A stretch of 64,000 nt of DNA from Nocardia bhagyanarayanae (GCF_006716565.1 NZ_VFPG01000001.1:6052457-6116456), one strand, 5' to 3'; numbered from the stretch's first letter, positions 17,848 to 27,205 are shown. Notes: a model not told the origin generated them from the letters alone. Numbers and translations are program-made.

Positions 17848-18764
17848 GCCCGGCCGAGACCCTCCGCCACCGAGCGATACACCGGTGCCCACCCCAGCTC
17901 CCGCTTCGCCTTGGTGTTGTCGACGCGCAGAGTGGTGTCCGACATCAGGCACCCCAGGTAGGGCACGGCCAAGCGCAGGAGCCAAGTCGGCACGGCGAGG
18001 GCGCGCGGGGTGCCGTGCGCGGCCGCGACGGTGTCGAGGAATTGCCGCCAGGTGATCGGTTCGTCGTCGACGATGTTGTAGGCGTTGCCCGCCTTTCCGC
18101 GCTCCAGCGCGGCGACGGTCGCGGCCGCCGCGTCGGCGACGTGGATCCAGCTGATCACCCCGCCGCCGCCCAGCGGAACCAGCGGAACGCGTTTGCGCAG
18201 CAGCCCGGCGAACAGGTCGCTGAACGCGGCAGGACCGTAGAAGAGCCCGTAGCGCAAGGAGATGCCGTCCAGGTCCGCGGCGAACACCTGTTCTTCGGTG
18301 GCGCGGCAGCCCGCGATCACCGGATCGGCGTATCCGCCGTCCTCGATCCCGAACGGGTCGTCCTCGGTGACCCGCCGGGCGCCGTGGTCGACGTATCCGT
18401 ACCCGGTGATCAGCGATTGGGTGAGGAACCGGCCCGCCCCGAGCTGTTCCGCGGCCGCGAGCAGATTCGCGGTCCCGGTGCGGCGCAGGGCGTTCGTGGG
18501 ATCGTCGTCGGTCAGGTTGCGGCCTGCGCTCTTCAGCGCCGTCGCCTCGTGCAGCACCGCGTCGGCGGAGCGGCCGCGCAACGCGCGCAGCAGCCCCGCT
18601 CGATCCATCACGTCCGCGATGATCGGCTCGGCGCCGAGTTCGCGAATCGTCCCGTCGCTCTTCGGGTTTCGAGCGACGGCGAGCACCTCGTGACCGCCGT
18701 CGACCAATGCCCGGATGAGCGGCCGCCCGATCGCGCCCGTCGCGCCCGCCAGTAGTACCCGCAT
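17844..18764 (-). CDS. NAD-dependent epimerase/dehydratase family protein
   Basis: A 306-aa extended-type SDR. The Rossmann motif GATGAIG is at the N-terminus. ITGYGYVDHG takes the place of the catalytic Tyr region and lacks a clean YxxxK, so catalysis may be atypical. Later come YGLFYGP, ISWIHVADAA and YNIVDDEPITWRQF, common in nucleotide-sugar epimerase-like and NmrA-like proteins. AAGGAGG stands ahead of the ATG at 18764. Its stop overlaps the start of the decayed acyl-CoA dehydrogenase, so the pair was once an operon. Substrate unknown. Confidence 0.85.
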   Translation of the reverse strand: MRVLLAGATGAIGRPLIRALVDGGHEVLAVARNPKSDGTIRELGAEPIIADVMDRAGLLRALRGRSADAVLHEATALKSAGRNLTDDDPTNALRRTGTANLLAAAEQLGAGRFLTQSLITGYGYVDHGARRVTEDDPFGIEDGGYADPVIAGCRATEEQVFAADLDGISLRYGLFYGPAAFSDLFAGLLRKRVPLVPLGGGGVISWIHVADAAAATVAALERGKAGNAYNIVDDEPITWRQFLDTVAAAHGTPRALAVPTWLLRLAVPYLGCLMSDTTLRVDNTKAKRELGWAPVYRSVAEGLGRA

Positions 18765-18870
18765 CTCGTCCTCCTTCTCGCCCGGTGGCTTTCACCGACT
18801 TGGACGAGCGAGCCGAAAACTTTGTGATGCGATGTGGCGCGAAACACGGCCGGGAGACCGCGCTCCCGGG

Positions 18871-20316
18871 TCAGCCCGCGGACACCTCGCTGCGGTCACC
18901 GCTCCACAGCGTGTGGAACTTGCCCTCGGCGTCGATGCGTTCGTAGGTGTGCGCGCCGAAGAAGTCGCGCTGCCCCTGGGTGAGCGCGGCGGGCAGCCGC
19001 TCGGCGCGCAGCGCGTCGTAGTACGACAGCGAGGACGCGAAGGCCGGGACCGGGATGCCGAGCAGGGTCGCGGTGGACACCACCCGCCGCCAGCTGTCGA
19101 TGGCGGTTTCGATCGCCTCGCGGAAGTACGGGGCGAGGATGAGGCTCGGCAGGTCGGGATCCTGGTCGTAGGCCTCCTTGATCCGGTTCAGGAACCGGGC
19201 CCGGATGATGCAGCCGCCGCGCCAGATCGTCGCCAGATCGCCGGGACGCAGGCTCCAGTTGTATTCGGCGCTGCCCGCGGCGATCTGATCGAAGCCCTGC
19301 GCGTAGGCGACGACCTTCGAGGCGTAGAGCGCCTGACGGATGTCCTCGGTGAACTGCTCGACATCCGTGGGCTTTTCGGCCAGCGTGCCGGAAGCGAGAC
19401 CGACCGCGGCCTTGCGCTGCGCACGCGAGCCCGACAGCGCCCTGGCGAAAACCGCCTCGGCGATTCCGGTCACCGGCACACCGAGATCGAGCGCGGACTT
19501 GACCGTCCAGCGGCCGGTGCCCTTCTGCTCGGCGGCGTCCACGATCACGTCGACGAGCGCCTTGCCGGTCTTGGCGTCCACCTGGTTCAGCACCTCGGCG
19601 GTGATCTCCACCAGATAGCTCTCCAGATCACCGGAGTTCCACTGGGTGAACACGTCCGCGATCTGCTTGGCGTCGAAGCCGAGCGCGTCGCGGAACAGGT
19701 GGTAGGCCTCGCCGATGAGCTGCATGTCGGCGTACTCGATGCCGTTGTGCACCATCTTGACGAAGTGCCCCGAACCGTCGGGGCCGATGTGGGTGCAGCA
19801 CGGGGTGCCGCCGACCTGCGCGGCGATCGACTCCAGCAGCGGGCCGAGCGACTCGTAGGACTCCTTCGGGCCGCCCGGCATGATCGCCGGACCGTTGAGC
19901 GCGCCCTCCTCGCCGCCGGAGATGCCCGCGCCGACGAAGTTCAGACCGCGCTCGCGCATGGCGGCTTCGCGGCGAATGGTGTCGGTGTAGAGCGCGTTAC
20001 CACCGTCGATGATGATGTCGCCCGGTTCCATGACCGCGGCGAGTTCCTCGATGACCGCGTCGGTCGCGTCGCCCGCCTTGACCATGATCAGCACCCGGCG
20101 CGGCTTCTCCAGCGCGGCGACGAACTCCTCGATGGTCTCGGTGCGCACGAAATCGCCGTCGCCACCGTGCTCGGCGAGCAGCGCGTCGGTCTTGGCGACG
20201 GAACGGTTGTGCAGCGCGACCGTGTAACCGTTCCTGGCGAAGTTGCGGGCGATGTTGCTGCCCATGACAGCCAGGCCGGTAACACCGATGTGTGCACGCG
20301 CTTCAGAGGTCGGCAT
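18871..20316 (-). CDS. gnd: 6-phosphogluconate dehydrogenase, decarboxylating
   Basis: Converts 6-phosphogluconate and NADP+ to ribulose 5-phosphate, CO2 and NADPH in the oxidative pentose phosphate pathway. At 481 aa it is the long form. NADP-binding motif GVTGLAVMGSNIARN, IIIDGGNALYTDT, the substrate loop GAGISGGEEGALNGPAIMPGG and catalytic-lysine segment GSGHFVKMVHNGIEY are all present. It lies 3 bp after the permease gene, so it is third in an SDR-permease-gnd run. A gluconokinase that would feed it is at 58950-59465. Confidence 0.96.
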   Translation of the reverse strand: MPTSEARAHIGVTGLAVMGSNIARNFARNGYTVALHNRSVAKTDALLAEHGGDGDFVRTETIEEFVAALEKPRRVLIMVKAGDATDAVIEELAAVMEPGDIIIDGGNALYTDTIRREAAMRERGLNFVGAGISGGEEGALNGPAIMPGGPKESYESLGPLLESIAAQVGGTPCCTHIGPDGSGHFVKMVHNGIEYADMQLIGEAYHLFRDALGFDAKQIADVFTQWNSGDLESYLVEITAEVLNQVDAKTGKALVDVIVDAAEQKGTGRWTVKSALDLGVPVTGIAEAVFARALSGSRAQRKAAVGLASGTLAEKPTDVEQFTEDIRQALYASKVVAYAQGFDQIAAGSAEYNWSLRPGDLATIWRGGCIIRARFLNRIKEAYDQDPDLPSLILAPYFREAIETAIDSWRRVVSTATLLGIPVPAFASSLSYYDALRAERLPAALTQGQRDFFGAHTYERIDAEGKFHTLWSGDRSEVSAG

Positions 20317-20319
20317 CGA

Positions 20320-21720
20320 TCAGCTCTCTTCGTTCGTCAGGTCCGGTGGGGTGTGCGAAAACTGGTTCCGCGGCGGCCTCGTCGGCTCCTTCGAACCACG
20401 GGGCCACCCTGCGTGCCAAGCTACTGGATGGTCGCTCGACGAACGCGACCGGACGGCGTTGACCGCACCGAGCAGCAGACCGAGCCCGAGCAGAATTCCG
20501 CCGCGCAACCACACCTCCGCGCCGATGCGGGTGAACAGGAACAGACACGACGCGAGGCCGAGCCAGGGCAGCACCAACGGCACCTGGAAGTGCTCGGTTT
20601 CCACCGGCTCGCGGCGCAGGATCAGCACGGCGGCATTGACCGCGGTGAAGACGACGAGCAGCAACAGCACCAGCGTCTCGGCCAACGAGCCGACCTCACC
20701 GGTCAGTGCGAGAGCCAGCGACACGGCGGTGGTGGCGAGAATGGCGACCCACGGCGTGCGGCGGCCGGGCAGCACTCTGGCCAGCGCGGCGGGCAGCAGA
20801 GCGTCGCGTCCCATGCCGTAAGCCAGTCGCGAGGCCATGATGCCGGTAAGGAGGGCGCCATTGGCCACCGCGACGAGCGCGATCACCGCGAAAAGGCGCT
20901 CCGGCACGCCGCCCGCCACCCGGACCACCTCCAGCAGCGGTCCGCTGGATTCGGCGAGTACCTCGGTGGGCACGACGGCCGCCGCGACCGCACCGAGCAG
21001 CACGTATACCGCGCCCGCGGTGAGCAGCGCGCCGAACAGCGCCCGGGGATAGGCGCGGCGCGGATCGCGCACCTCCTCGGCCAGATTCACCGAGGTCTCG
21101 AAGCCGACGAACGAGTAGTACGCGAGAACCGCGCCCGCCAGCACCGCACCGACCGCCCCGCGCTCGGCCGTCCCCACCTGGGTGAGCCTGCTCGGGTCGC
21201 CGTCGCCCCGCAGCAACACCCACAGGCCGAGACCGATGACGAGCAGCAGGCCGCCGAGTTCGATCGCGGTGGCGACCACGTTCGCGCCGAGCGACTCCTT
21301 GATACCGCGCAGATTCAGCGCGGCGAGGGTGGACAGGAAGACCACCACCACGGCGACGGTCGGCAGCGTCACCAGCGCGGCGAGGTAGTCCGAGGCGAAC
21401 CCCCTGGCCAACGCGCCGACGGAAACGACGCCCGCGGCCAGCATGCAGAATCCGACGAAGGTGCCCGCCGCCGGACCGAGCGCACGAGTCACGTAGTGCG
21501 CCGAGCCGCCCGCCCTCGGATACTTCGTGGCGAGCTCGGCGTAGGAGCCCGCGGTGAGGCAGGCCAGCACCAGGGCGGTGAGCAGCGGCAGCCAGAGCGC
21601 GCCGCCCGACGCCCCGGCGATCTCGCCGACCAACACGTACACCCCCGCGCCGAGCACGTCGCCCAGGATGAAGAAGTACAGCAGAGGCGTGCGAACGACC
21701 CGGTTCAGCTCGACGGCCAT
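20320..21720 (-). CDS. APC-family amino acid permease
   Basis: A 466-aa membrane protein with about twelve hydrophobic segments. It shows APC features: the GDVLGAGVYVLVG segment in helix 1, KYPRAGGSAHYVTRALGP, and FVGFETSVNLAEEVRDPRRAYPRA. It is like cationic amino acid and YfnA-type transporters; the substrate cannot be assigned. The C-terminal 35 residues are polar and basic. It begins 7 bp after the SDR stop and ends 3 bp before gnd. Confidence 0.9.
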   Translation of the reverse strand: MAVELNRVVRTPLLYFFILGDVLGAGVYVLVGEIAGASGGALWLPLLTALVLACLTAGSYAELATKYPRAGGSAHYVTRALGPAAGTFVGFCMLAAGVVSVGALARGFASDYLAALVTLPTVAVVVVFLSTLAALNLRGIKESLGANVVATAIELGGLLLVIGLGLWVLLRGDGDPSRLTQVGTAERGAVGAVLAGAVLAYYSFVGFETSVNLAEEVRDPRRAYPRALFGALLTAGAVYVLLGAVAAAVVPTEVLAESSGPLLEVVRVAGGVPERLFAVIALVAVANGALLTGIMASRLAYGMGRDALLPAALARVLPGRRTPWVAILATTAVSLALALTGEVGSLAETLVLLLLVVFTAVNAAVLILRREPVETEHFQVPLVLPWLGLASCLFLFTRIGAEVWLRGGILLGLGLLLGAVNAVRSRSSSDHPVAWHAGWPRGSKEPTRPPRNQFSHTPPDLTNEES

Positions 21721-21727
21721 GGGCGGC

Positions 21728-22525
21728 TCAGTGCCGGTGCGGCAGCGGAGCGGCCGAGGCGACGCGGTTGGCCGCGGCCTTCACCGAATCGGGGAGCACG
21801 TGATTGATCGTCGTCAGCACCTTGGTGCCCAGCGAGGCGGCCGCAACCTTCTGGTCGCCGCGCAACAGCGCCTCGACGCCCTGGCGCGCCACGTCGGCGG
21901 GATCGTCCTTCGGGCCCTTGCCGACCACCGTCTCCAGCATCTTGGCCCTGCGGAAGAAGTCGGTGTCGGTCGGACCCGGCATCAGCGCGGTGACCGTGAC
22001 ACCGGTGCCGCGCGTCTCTTCGCGCAGCGCCTCGGCGAAGGACTGCACGAACGACTTCGACGCGTTGTACACCGCCTGCTTCGCGCCCGGCATGGTCGCC
22101 GCGATCGACGACGTGAACAACAGTTTGCCGGTGTCGCGCCGCACCATGTCGCCGAGCACGAGCTTGGCGAGGTGCACCGTCGAGCGCACGTTGAGGGCGA
22201 TGATGTCGAGTTCGTCGTCGAGGTCGGTCGCCACGAAGTCGCCGCCGCGGCCGACGCCCGCGTTGAACGCGACGGCGTCGAGCGGCCGCTCGTCCATGGT
22301 CGCCGCCGAGTAGAGCCGCTCCACGCCTTCGGGCGTCCGCAGATCCACCTGAACCGCGCGGACCTCCACACCGGGACGGCGCACCTGGTCGGCGGCGGTC
22401 TCGATGGCCTTGTCCTCCGCGGCCACCACCACGTCGTAATCGTGTTCCACGAACTGCTTCGCTAGTTCCAGCCCGATTCCGCTGGAAGCTCCGGTGACAA
22501 GGGCGAGTGGGCGTGTCTGGTTCAT
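21728..22525 (-). CDS. Short-chain dehydrogenase/reductase
   Basis: A 265-aa classical SDR: cofactor motif TGASSGIG, FNAGVGRGG in place of NNAG, catalytic Ser in FTSSIA and YNASK as the YxxxK site. The C-terminal LRGDQKVAAASLGTKVLTTINHVLPD is typical of DltE/YqjQ-like SDRs. The ATG at 22525 gives the normal start MNQTRPLALVTG. First gene of the run SDR-permease-gnd. Substrate unknown. Confidence 0.9.
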   Translation of the reverse strand: MNQTRPLALVTGASSGIGLELAKQFVEHDYDVVVAAEDKAIETAADQVRRPGVEVRAVQVDLRTPEGVERLYSAATMDERPLDAVAFNAGVGRGGDFVATDLDDELDIIALNVRSTVHLAKLVLGDMVRRDTGKLLFTSSIAATMPGAKQAVYNASKSFVQSFAEALREETRGTGVTVTALMPGPTDTDFFRRAKMLETVVGKGPKDDPADVARQGVEALLRGDQKVAAASLGTKVLTTINHVLPDSVKAAANRVASAAPLPHRH

Positions 22526-22569
22526 ACCGCCCGCCTACCCACGCCGAGCGAGTTGTATCCGGCGCGGCC

Positions 22570-22995
22570 CTATCGTCCGTCGAGCCAGACCAGACAGAAG
22601 GTGTGCCCGACCGGATCGGCGTAGACGCGGAACCGGTCGCCGTCGTTGGCCTGCAACGGGCGCGCGCCGAGCGCCACCGCCTTGGGCTCGGCGACGTCGA
22701 TGTCGTCGACCAGGATGTCGAGGTGGAACTGCTGGGAGGCTTCGGGATCCGGGAAGCGCGGCGGCTTGTAGCGCGGTGCGGTCTGGAACGCCAGGCGCCT
22801 GCCGTCGGGGTCGACGACGACCACCCAGGTCTCGTCCTCGTCGTCCTCGTCGATGATCACCCCGCCGAGCAGCGCGGCGTAGAACTTCGCGAGCTCGCGT
22901 GGCTCCGGGCAGTCCAGCACCACGCTGCGCAGCCGTCCGACCGCGCTGTCCGTCGCCGTCTCGCCCTCGGCCGCCACCGTGCTGTCCGATGTCAT
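22570..22995 (-). CDS. VOC-superfamily (glyoxalase-like) protein
   Basis: A 141-aa single-subunit VOC protein. The core LRSVVLDCPEPRELAKFYAALLG, HLDILVDDIDVAEPKAVALGA and RVYADPVGHTFCLVWLDG gives the two beta-alpha-beta modules. A 20-residue acidic lead precedes it. It resembles the numerous actinobacterial VOC proteins of unknown function; no catalytic role is claimed. Confidence 0.82.
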   Translation of the reverse strand: MTSDSTVAAEGETATDSAVGRLRSVVLDCPEPRELAKFYAALLGGVIIDEDDEDETWVVVVDPDGRRLAFQTAPRYKPPRFPDPEASQQFHLDILVDDIDVAEPKAVALGARPLQANDGDRFRVYADPVGHTFCLVWLDGR

Positions 22996-23116
22996 GAGCG
23001 CCTCCTTCGCCGGTTAGGGGACGCTCCTCACCTACCCGCCGCGCGCACCGGGCAAACCGATGCGAGCGCGCGAGCGGGGCTCAGGTGAATCGAATCGACT
23101 TCGCGGGCTTGCGATT

Positions 23117-23533
23117 TCAGGCGATCACCAGGTCGACGTCGATGTTGCCTCGGGTGGCGTTGGAGTACGGGCAGACCTGGTGCGCCGCGTCGACCAGCGA
23201 GCGCGCCACGCCGGAGTCGAGGCCGGGCAGGTCGACGGTGAGGGTGACGGCCAGGCCGAAACCGTCTCCGTTCGGGCCGATGCCCACCGCGCCGGTCACC
23301 GAGGAGTCCGCGATCTTCACCTTCTCGCGGCGGGCGACCAACTGCAGCGCGCTGTGGAAGCACGCGGCGTATCCCGCGGCGAACAGCTGCTCCGGGTTGG
23401 TGCCCGCGCCACCCGCGCCGCCGAGCTCCTTCGGCACGCTCAGTTCGAGGTCGAGCGCCTGGTCGGAAGAGCGGACCTGTCCGCCGCGTCCGGCGCCGGT
23501 CGCGGTGGCCTGTGCGGTGTAGAGGGTGTTCAT
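23117..23533 (-). CDS. ohr: Organic hydroperoxide resistance protein, Ohr subfamily of OsmC
   Basis: Thiol peroxidase that reduces organic hydroperoxides, 138 aa, the usual length. The two redox cysteines are C58 in AACFHSAL and C121 in [11 protein letters not shown]. The ATG at 23533 is preceded by AGAAAGG; an upstream in-frame ATG would add 17 non-homologous residues. A palindromic element 48 bp upstream fits an OhrR operator, and an OhrR-like gene lies at 16502-17002. Confidence 0.93.
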   Translation of the reverse strand: MNTLYTAQATATGAGRGGQVRSSDQALDLELSVPKELGGAGGAGTNPEQLFAAGYAACFHSALQLVARREKVKIADSSVTGAVGIGPNGDGFGLAVTLTVDLPGLDSGVARSLVDAAHQVCPYSNATRGNIDVDLVIA

Positions 23534-23580
23534 GGGGTGCCTTTCTGGAAGAACCTGCGGTGCCCCATGAACAGTAGCGA

Positions 23581-23601
23581 GCAACTAAGTTGCACACAAC
23601 T
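23581..23601. promoter_or_regulatory. Candidate OhrR operator upstream of ohr
   Basis: GCAACTAAGTTGC at 23581-23593 is a perfect inverted repeat with 6-bp arms around one base. A further ACAACT half follows at 23596-23601. OhrR operators of actinobacteria contain related CAACT/AGTTG arms. The site is 48-68 bp ahead of the ohr start. Confidence 0.6.
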
Positions 23602-23674
23602 AATGTCGATGTGAAAAGGGTCGCACACCGCGGGCGGAGTCGGTTCCGTTCGCGGCGTGCGACCCGTCTGGCGG

Positions 23675-23962
23675 CTAAATCACCGCGTTCATGATCGTTC
23701 CCGCGCTGGTGGCGACGACGCCTCCCGTCATCGCGCTCGCCACCATCTTCGGCGACTGCAAACCGCCGCCGTTCCACTTCTCCCAGGCGAAACGGCCACC
23801 GCCGTAGGTGATGGCGGTGATCCCCGACAGCTGGACGAGCCAGGTGAAGTACCGACCCATTTGCATGAGCTTGTCCGCCATCGGCGGCGCTTCCGGGGTC
23901 GGATTACTGACCTGCGCGAGAACTGTGTCGTGTAGCGCGCAGAGGATCGTGCTCACTGTCAT
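23675..23962 (-). CDS. Small membrane protein, unknown function
   Basis: A 95-aa protein with AAGGAG ahead of the ATG at 23962. A polar N-terminus (about 30 residues) leads to one hydrophobic stretch (FTWLVQLSGITAITYGGG), a short polar loop, and a glycine-rich hydrophobic C-terminus (MVASAMTGGVVATSAGTIMNAVI). Size and two-helix layout recall VirB2/TrbC-type pilins, but there is no secretion system around it and I would not assign that. It stands alone. Confidence 0.65.
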   Translation of the reverse strand: MTVSTILCALHDTVLAQVSNPTPEAPPMADKLMQMGRYFTWLVQLSGITAITYGGGRFAWEKWNGGGLQSPKMVASAMTGGVVATSAGTIMNAVI

Positions 23963-24243
23963 GCTCCTTCGCGGATGCTGAGGTGATGCTCGGGATTCGT
24001 CTTCACGAGGGCGCGTTACTCCGAAAAACTCGTCGACCCGTTCAATTCAACCTCAGCAAGATCATGTGATGTGGCAGACACACCGAAATCGGCATGACCT
24101 GACTCACAGCTGTTCACCCGTGCCACACAAGCCCCGCGGTTCTAAAATTCGAAGGGTGCAGGGGGATGGAAGAAAGGGCACGGGCGCGACGCGGCGCCGT
24201 CCCTGTTTCGACGCCGACCTCACATCTGTTTCGGGGAGGGTAC

Positions 24244-24390
24244 ATGGCTTTTCTGCTTCCACTGCTGTTGCTGATGCTCGTTGTGACCGCGTCCGTCGTC
24301 ATTGCCGCCTACGGCACGGTGTTCGCCACCTACTGGTTCGAAATGCGGCACCATCACACCGACCCGCCGGATCTGTCGGCCACGCGCTGA
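24244..24390 (+). CDS. 48-aa single-pass membrane peptide
   Basis: The ATG at 24244 follows a strong GGGGAGGG at 24233-24240. The peptide is a 26-residue hydrophobic helix, then FATYWFEMRHHHTDPPDL, with a histidine triplet on the probable cytoplasmic side. An in-frame upstream ATG at 24166 would add basic, low-quality sequence. Function unknown; the strong ribosome site supports translation. Confidence 0.6.
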   Translation: MAFLLPLLLLMLVVTASVVIAAYGTVFATYWFEMRHHHTDPPDLSATR

Positions 24391-24474
24391 CCGTCCGAGT
24401 TTGAGCCCTGACGGTCCGGCAACTCCGGTCACGGGTGTCGCGGACGCCCGTGACCGCGAGCGGAGGTGAGCCGG

Positions 24475-24828
24475 ATGGTGAACGATGTCGAGAAGCGCTG
24501 GTCCGATCCGGAAGGACTGCGCCAGGCCATCCGCTACGACCTCGCGATCGTCGGCATTACCGCACTCGTCGCCCTCGTTGCCACGGTCTGGGCCGCAGGG
24601 CGGGACGAGTGCCTGTCCGGTCCGCTGCTGTGCGATGCCGCCTCGGGCATCGCGGTGCTGCTCGTCCCCGCCCTCGTGTTGGTGGCGGGTGGAATCGGCG
24701 CGTTCGTGATCACCTATCTGCGCTGGCGGCAGGGGCGGGTCTGGCCGATCTGGCAGGGCGCGGGCTGGTTCCTGTTCATGCTGATGCTGGTCTACGTCTC
24801 GATCGGCGGGAGCGCGCTCGCGAGGTGA
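24475..24828 (+). CDS. Small three-helix membrane protein, unknown function
   Basis: A 117-aa protein with three hydrophobic segments: LAIVGITALVALVATVWAAG, GIAVLLVPALVLVAGGIGAF, and GAGWFLFMLMLVYVSIGG. Two cysteines face the first outer loop (DECLSGPLLCD). CGGAGG at 24461-24466 sets the ATG at 24475. It lies 84 bp after the 48-aa peptide on the same strand, perhaps co-transcribed, and converges on the ABM-like gene. Confidence 0.68.
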   Translation: MVNDVEKRWSDPEGLRQAIRYDLAIVGITALVALVATVWAAGRDECLSGPLLCDAASGIAVLLVPALVLVAGGIGAFVITYLRWRQGRVWPIWQGAGWFLFMLMLVYVSIGGSALAR

Positions 24829-24840
24829 GACGCGGGGAGT

Positions 24841-25788
24841 TCAACGGTTGTAGTCCCAGTAGTGCAGCCATTTCACCGTGGCGAACAGCAGCAACGTCAG
24901 CGCGTAGAGGACGACGACTATGGCGGCGCCGAGCGCGCTGACCCGCCACCCCGCACCGTCGACCGGGTCGAGCCAGCGCCGGAAACACGCCGCGACCGCG
25001 GGTGACAGGATCCAGCTCATCAGCGCGACGCTCACGATCTGGCTCAACCACATCGCCAGCCAGGGCGGCGCCCCGTTCTCGTCGAGCACCGGCCCGAGGA
25101 ACCGGGACAGCGTCATCACCGTCGGATACAGCACGAGCAGCACCAGCATCGCGATCTTCCAGGTGGGCGTCACCCGGGTCCGGCCGTCGACGGTGCGCAG
25201 CGTGGAGCCGAACGGCGTGGTGTGCGCGACGGCCGAGAAATCCTCGGTCAGTCCGGCGCGCAAGGCCGGCAGGGCCGCGGCTCGTTGCTCCGAGCGCATC
25301 CAGTCCGCCAAATGGTGCGCGGTGCGGAATCGAAGCACCGAGAACCACCGGCCGGTGTCGCCCCGGCAGAACAGCGCGACACCCTCGAATCCGGGAAAGG
25401 TGGCGCTCAAAGCCACCAAATTGGCTTCCGCCGCTACAAATTCGGCGACCTTGCCATTCGCCACACTGTGGTTGAACACCGCGATGCCCGGCGGCGGCAG
25501 CTCCCCCTCGACGATGATCAGGTCCGAGCTCTTGCGATGAAATCCGGACGCCTCCCCTTCGGCGAGCAACTCCATTCTCGCCGCCGAGTCGAGGAATTCG
25601 TTCACCAGCGCCTCGGAACGGAAAGTCGTGCTGAATCCTGGTTCCAGCGCGGGCTCGTCGTGCACCGCGCGGCAGCTCTCCACGAATCCTTCCGCCCGAG
25701 AGGCTATTTCGGACATCCGATCCAGCCAGGCCGCGAAAGCCGCGATATCGGGCGGGCGGTGGAAGACGGTGACGGCGGTGGCGTTCAT
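24841..25788 (-). CDS. Two-ABM-domain protein with C-terminal membrane helices
   Basis: A 315-aa protein. Residues 1 to about 200 hold two ferredoxin-like modules of the antibiotic biosynthesis monooxygenase type (VTVFHRPPDIAAFAAWLDRMSEIASRAEGF and IAVFNHSVANGKVAEFVAAEANLVAL). Three hydrophobic helices follow (WKIAMLVLLVLYPTVMTL, MWLSQIVSVALMSWIL, GAAIVVVLYALTLLLFATV). It ends 10 bp before the guanine deaminase stop region, same strand. ABM-membrane proteins of this kind are widespread in actinobacteria and have no assigned reaction. Confidence 0.8.
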   Translation of the reverse strand: MNATAVTVFHRPPDIAAFAAWLDRMSEIASRAEGFVESCRAVHDEPALEPGFSTTFRSEALVNEFLDSAARMELLAEGEASGFHRKSSDLIIVEGELPPPGIAVFNHSVANGKVAEFVAAEANLVALSATFPGFEGVALFCRGDTGRWFSVLRFRTAHHLADWMRSEQRAAALPALRAGLTEDFSAVAHTTPFGSTLRTVDGRTRVTPTWKIAMLVLLVLYPTVMTLSRFLGPVLDENGAPPWLAMWLSQIVSVALMSWILSPAVAACFRRWLDPVDGAGWRVSALGAAIVVVLYALTLLLFATVKWLHYWDYNR

Positions 25789-25798
25789 CGGCGCTCCG

Positions 25799-27205
25799 CT
25801 AACGGTCGTCGATGCGGCGACCCTGGACGTAGACCTGCGCGACCGCCGCCTCGCCCATTCCCATCAGCAGCGCGAACAGCGTCTGATCGCGAGCCAGGAT
25901 CGGGTCGTCGGATCGAATCCCTTGCGCCAGTGCGCTTTCCAGCGCCGGTTCGCGTGCCGGGTCGACGACGACGAAGTCGGCTTCCTTGCCGGGATCGAAG
26001 TTCCCGAAGCGGTTCTCCATGTCCAAGGCCCGGGCACCGGCCAGCGTTCCGGTGAAGAGCATCTCGGCCGGATGCATCGACACGCCGTCCGCGCCCGGTT
26101 CGGAGATGTGCACCTTGAACGCCGCCGCGAGCACCTTCGGAATCGACCATTCGTCGCCGCCGCCGTAGTCGGTTCCGGCCGCGACTGTGACGCCCGAGGC
26201 GATCGTCCGCTTCCACGGCATCGTCCCGGAGCCGAGGAACTGCTGGGACACCGGGCAGTGCGCGATCGAACTGCCCGTCTGCGCCAGCCGCCCCAGTTCC
26301 GCGTCCTGACAGTGCACGCAGTGCGCGAGGATGCTGCGCCTGCCGAGCATGCTCTTGCCGCCGGCCTGGGAGCCGGGCAGGAACTTCCCGTCGTAGGTGT
26401 CGAGGTACGAATTCACTTGGTACGCCTGCTTGGTGCTGTCGACCTCGCCGGTGCCGGGGCGGTTGTTCTCGTTCAGGTGGCTGTGGAAATAGACGCCGCG
26501 ACCGCGCACCGAGTCGTAGAGCTCACCGAGATTGCGCAGCGTCTCGCGGGTCACCGACAGCGAGAAACGGGGCACGATCGCCACGTGCAGCAAGGCGGTG
26601 TCGACGTCGCCGGTGTCGGCGGCGTGCCAGGCGTCGATCTCCGCCTCGGTCAACCGGATCGCCTCGTCCTCGGAGGTGACCAGCGGTGCGACCGACTCCT
26701 CCTCTCCCGCGGTCTGGATACCTCGGCCGCCGACCATGCGCAGGCCGCAGCGGCGCGTCTCGCTGAACAGCGCGTCCTGGGCGTGCGGGAAAGCCGACCC
26801 GAACACCATCGCGGCGGTGGTGCCCACGGCGATGCGCCTGGCGCAGAATTCGACGGCCGCCCGCTGCGCGAACACCGGATCGGCGAGCCGGGATTCCGCC
26901 GGATACATGCACAGCGTCAGCCATTCGAGCAGCTGGCCGCCGCCGTAGGCGTCACCGGCGAATGTTTGCGGGAAATGGATGTGGGCGTCGACGAAGCCGG
27001 GGAGCAAAAACCCAGGGCGGTGGTCGAATTCGTCCGCACCGCGGAATTCGTCGGGAATCTCGTCGCGGCCGCCGCAGTAGGCGACCCGACCGTCGTCGCC
27101 GACGACCAGCGCGCCGTCCGGCACGGAGACCAGCGCGTCCGCCGCGTTCTGGACGGTGGGGCGCCCGGCGACGTGGAAGATGTGCCCCAAGTGCACTTGG
27201 CTCAC
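25799..27205 (-). CDS. guaD: Guanine deaminase
   Basis: Zinc amidohydrolase converting guanine to xanthine in purine salvage and catabolism. The 468-aa length matches. Metal ligands are seen as HIH at residues 75-77 (VDAHIHFPQ), then HSHLNEN, ILAHCVHCQD and GTDYGGGDEWS, the usual order for this family. The ATG at 27205 diverges from the Acg-type nitroreductase across 139 bp. No other purine-catabolic gene is near. Confidence 0.9.
   Translation of the reverse strand: MSQVHLGHIFHVAGRPTVQNAADALVSVPDGALVVGDDGRVAYCGGRDEIPDEFRGADEFDHRPGFLLPGFVDAHIHFPQTFAGDAYGGGQLLEWLTLCMYPAESRLADPVFAQRAAVEFCARRIAVGTTAAMVFGSAFPHAQDALFSETRRCGLRMVGGRGIQTAGEEESVAPLVTSEDEAIRLTEAEIDAWHAADTGDVDTALLHVAIVPRFSLSVTRETLRNLGELYDSVRGRGVYFHSHLNENNRPGTGEVDSTKQAYQVNSYLDTYDGKFLPGSQAGGKSMLGRRSILAHCVHCQDAELGRLAQTGSSIAHCPVSQQFLGSGTMPWKRTIASGVTVAAGTDYGGGDEWSIPKVLAAAFKVHISEPGADGVSMHPAEMLFTGTLAGARALDMENRFGNFDPGKEADFVVVDPAREPALESALAQGIRSDDPILARDQTLFALLMGMGEAAVAQVYVQGRRIDDR

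Noticed and set aside
23675..23962. VirB2/TrbC pilin
   Set aside because: Only size and two-helix layout fit; no type IV secretion genes are near.
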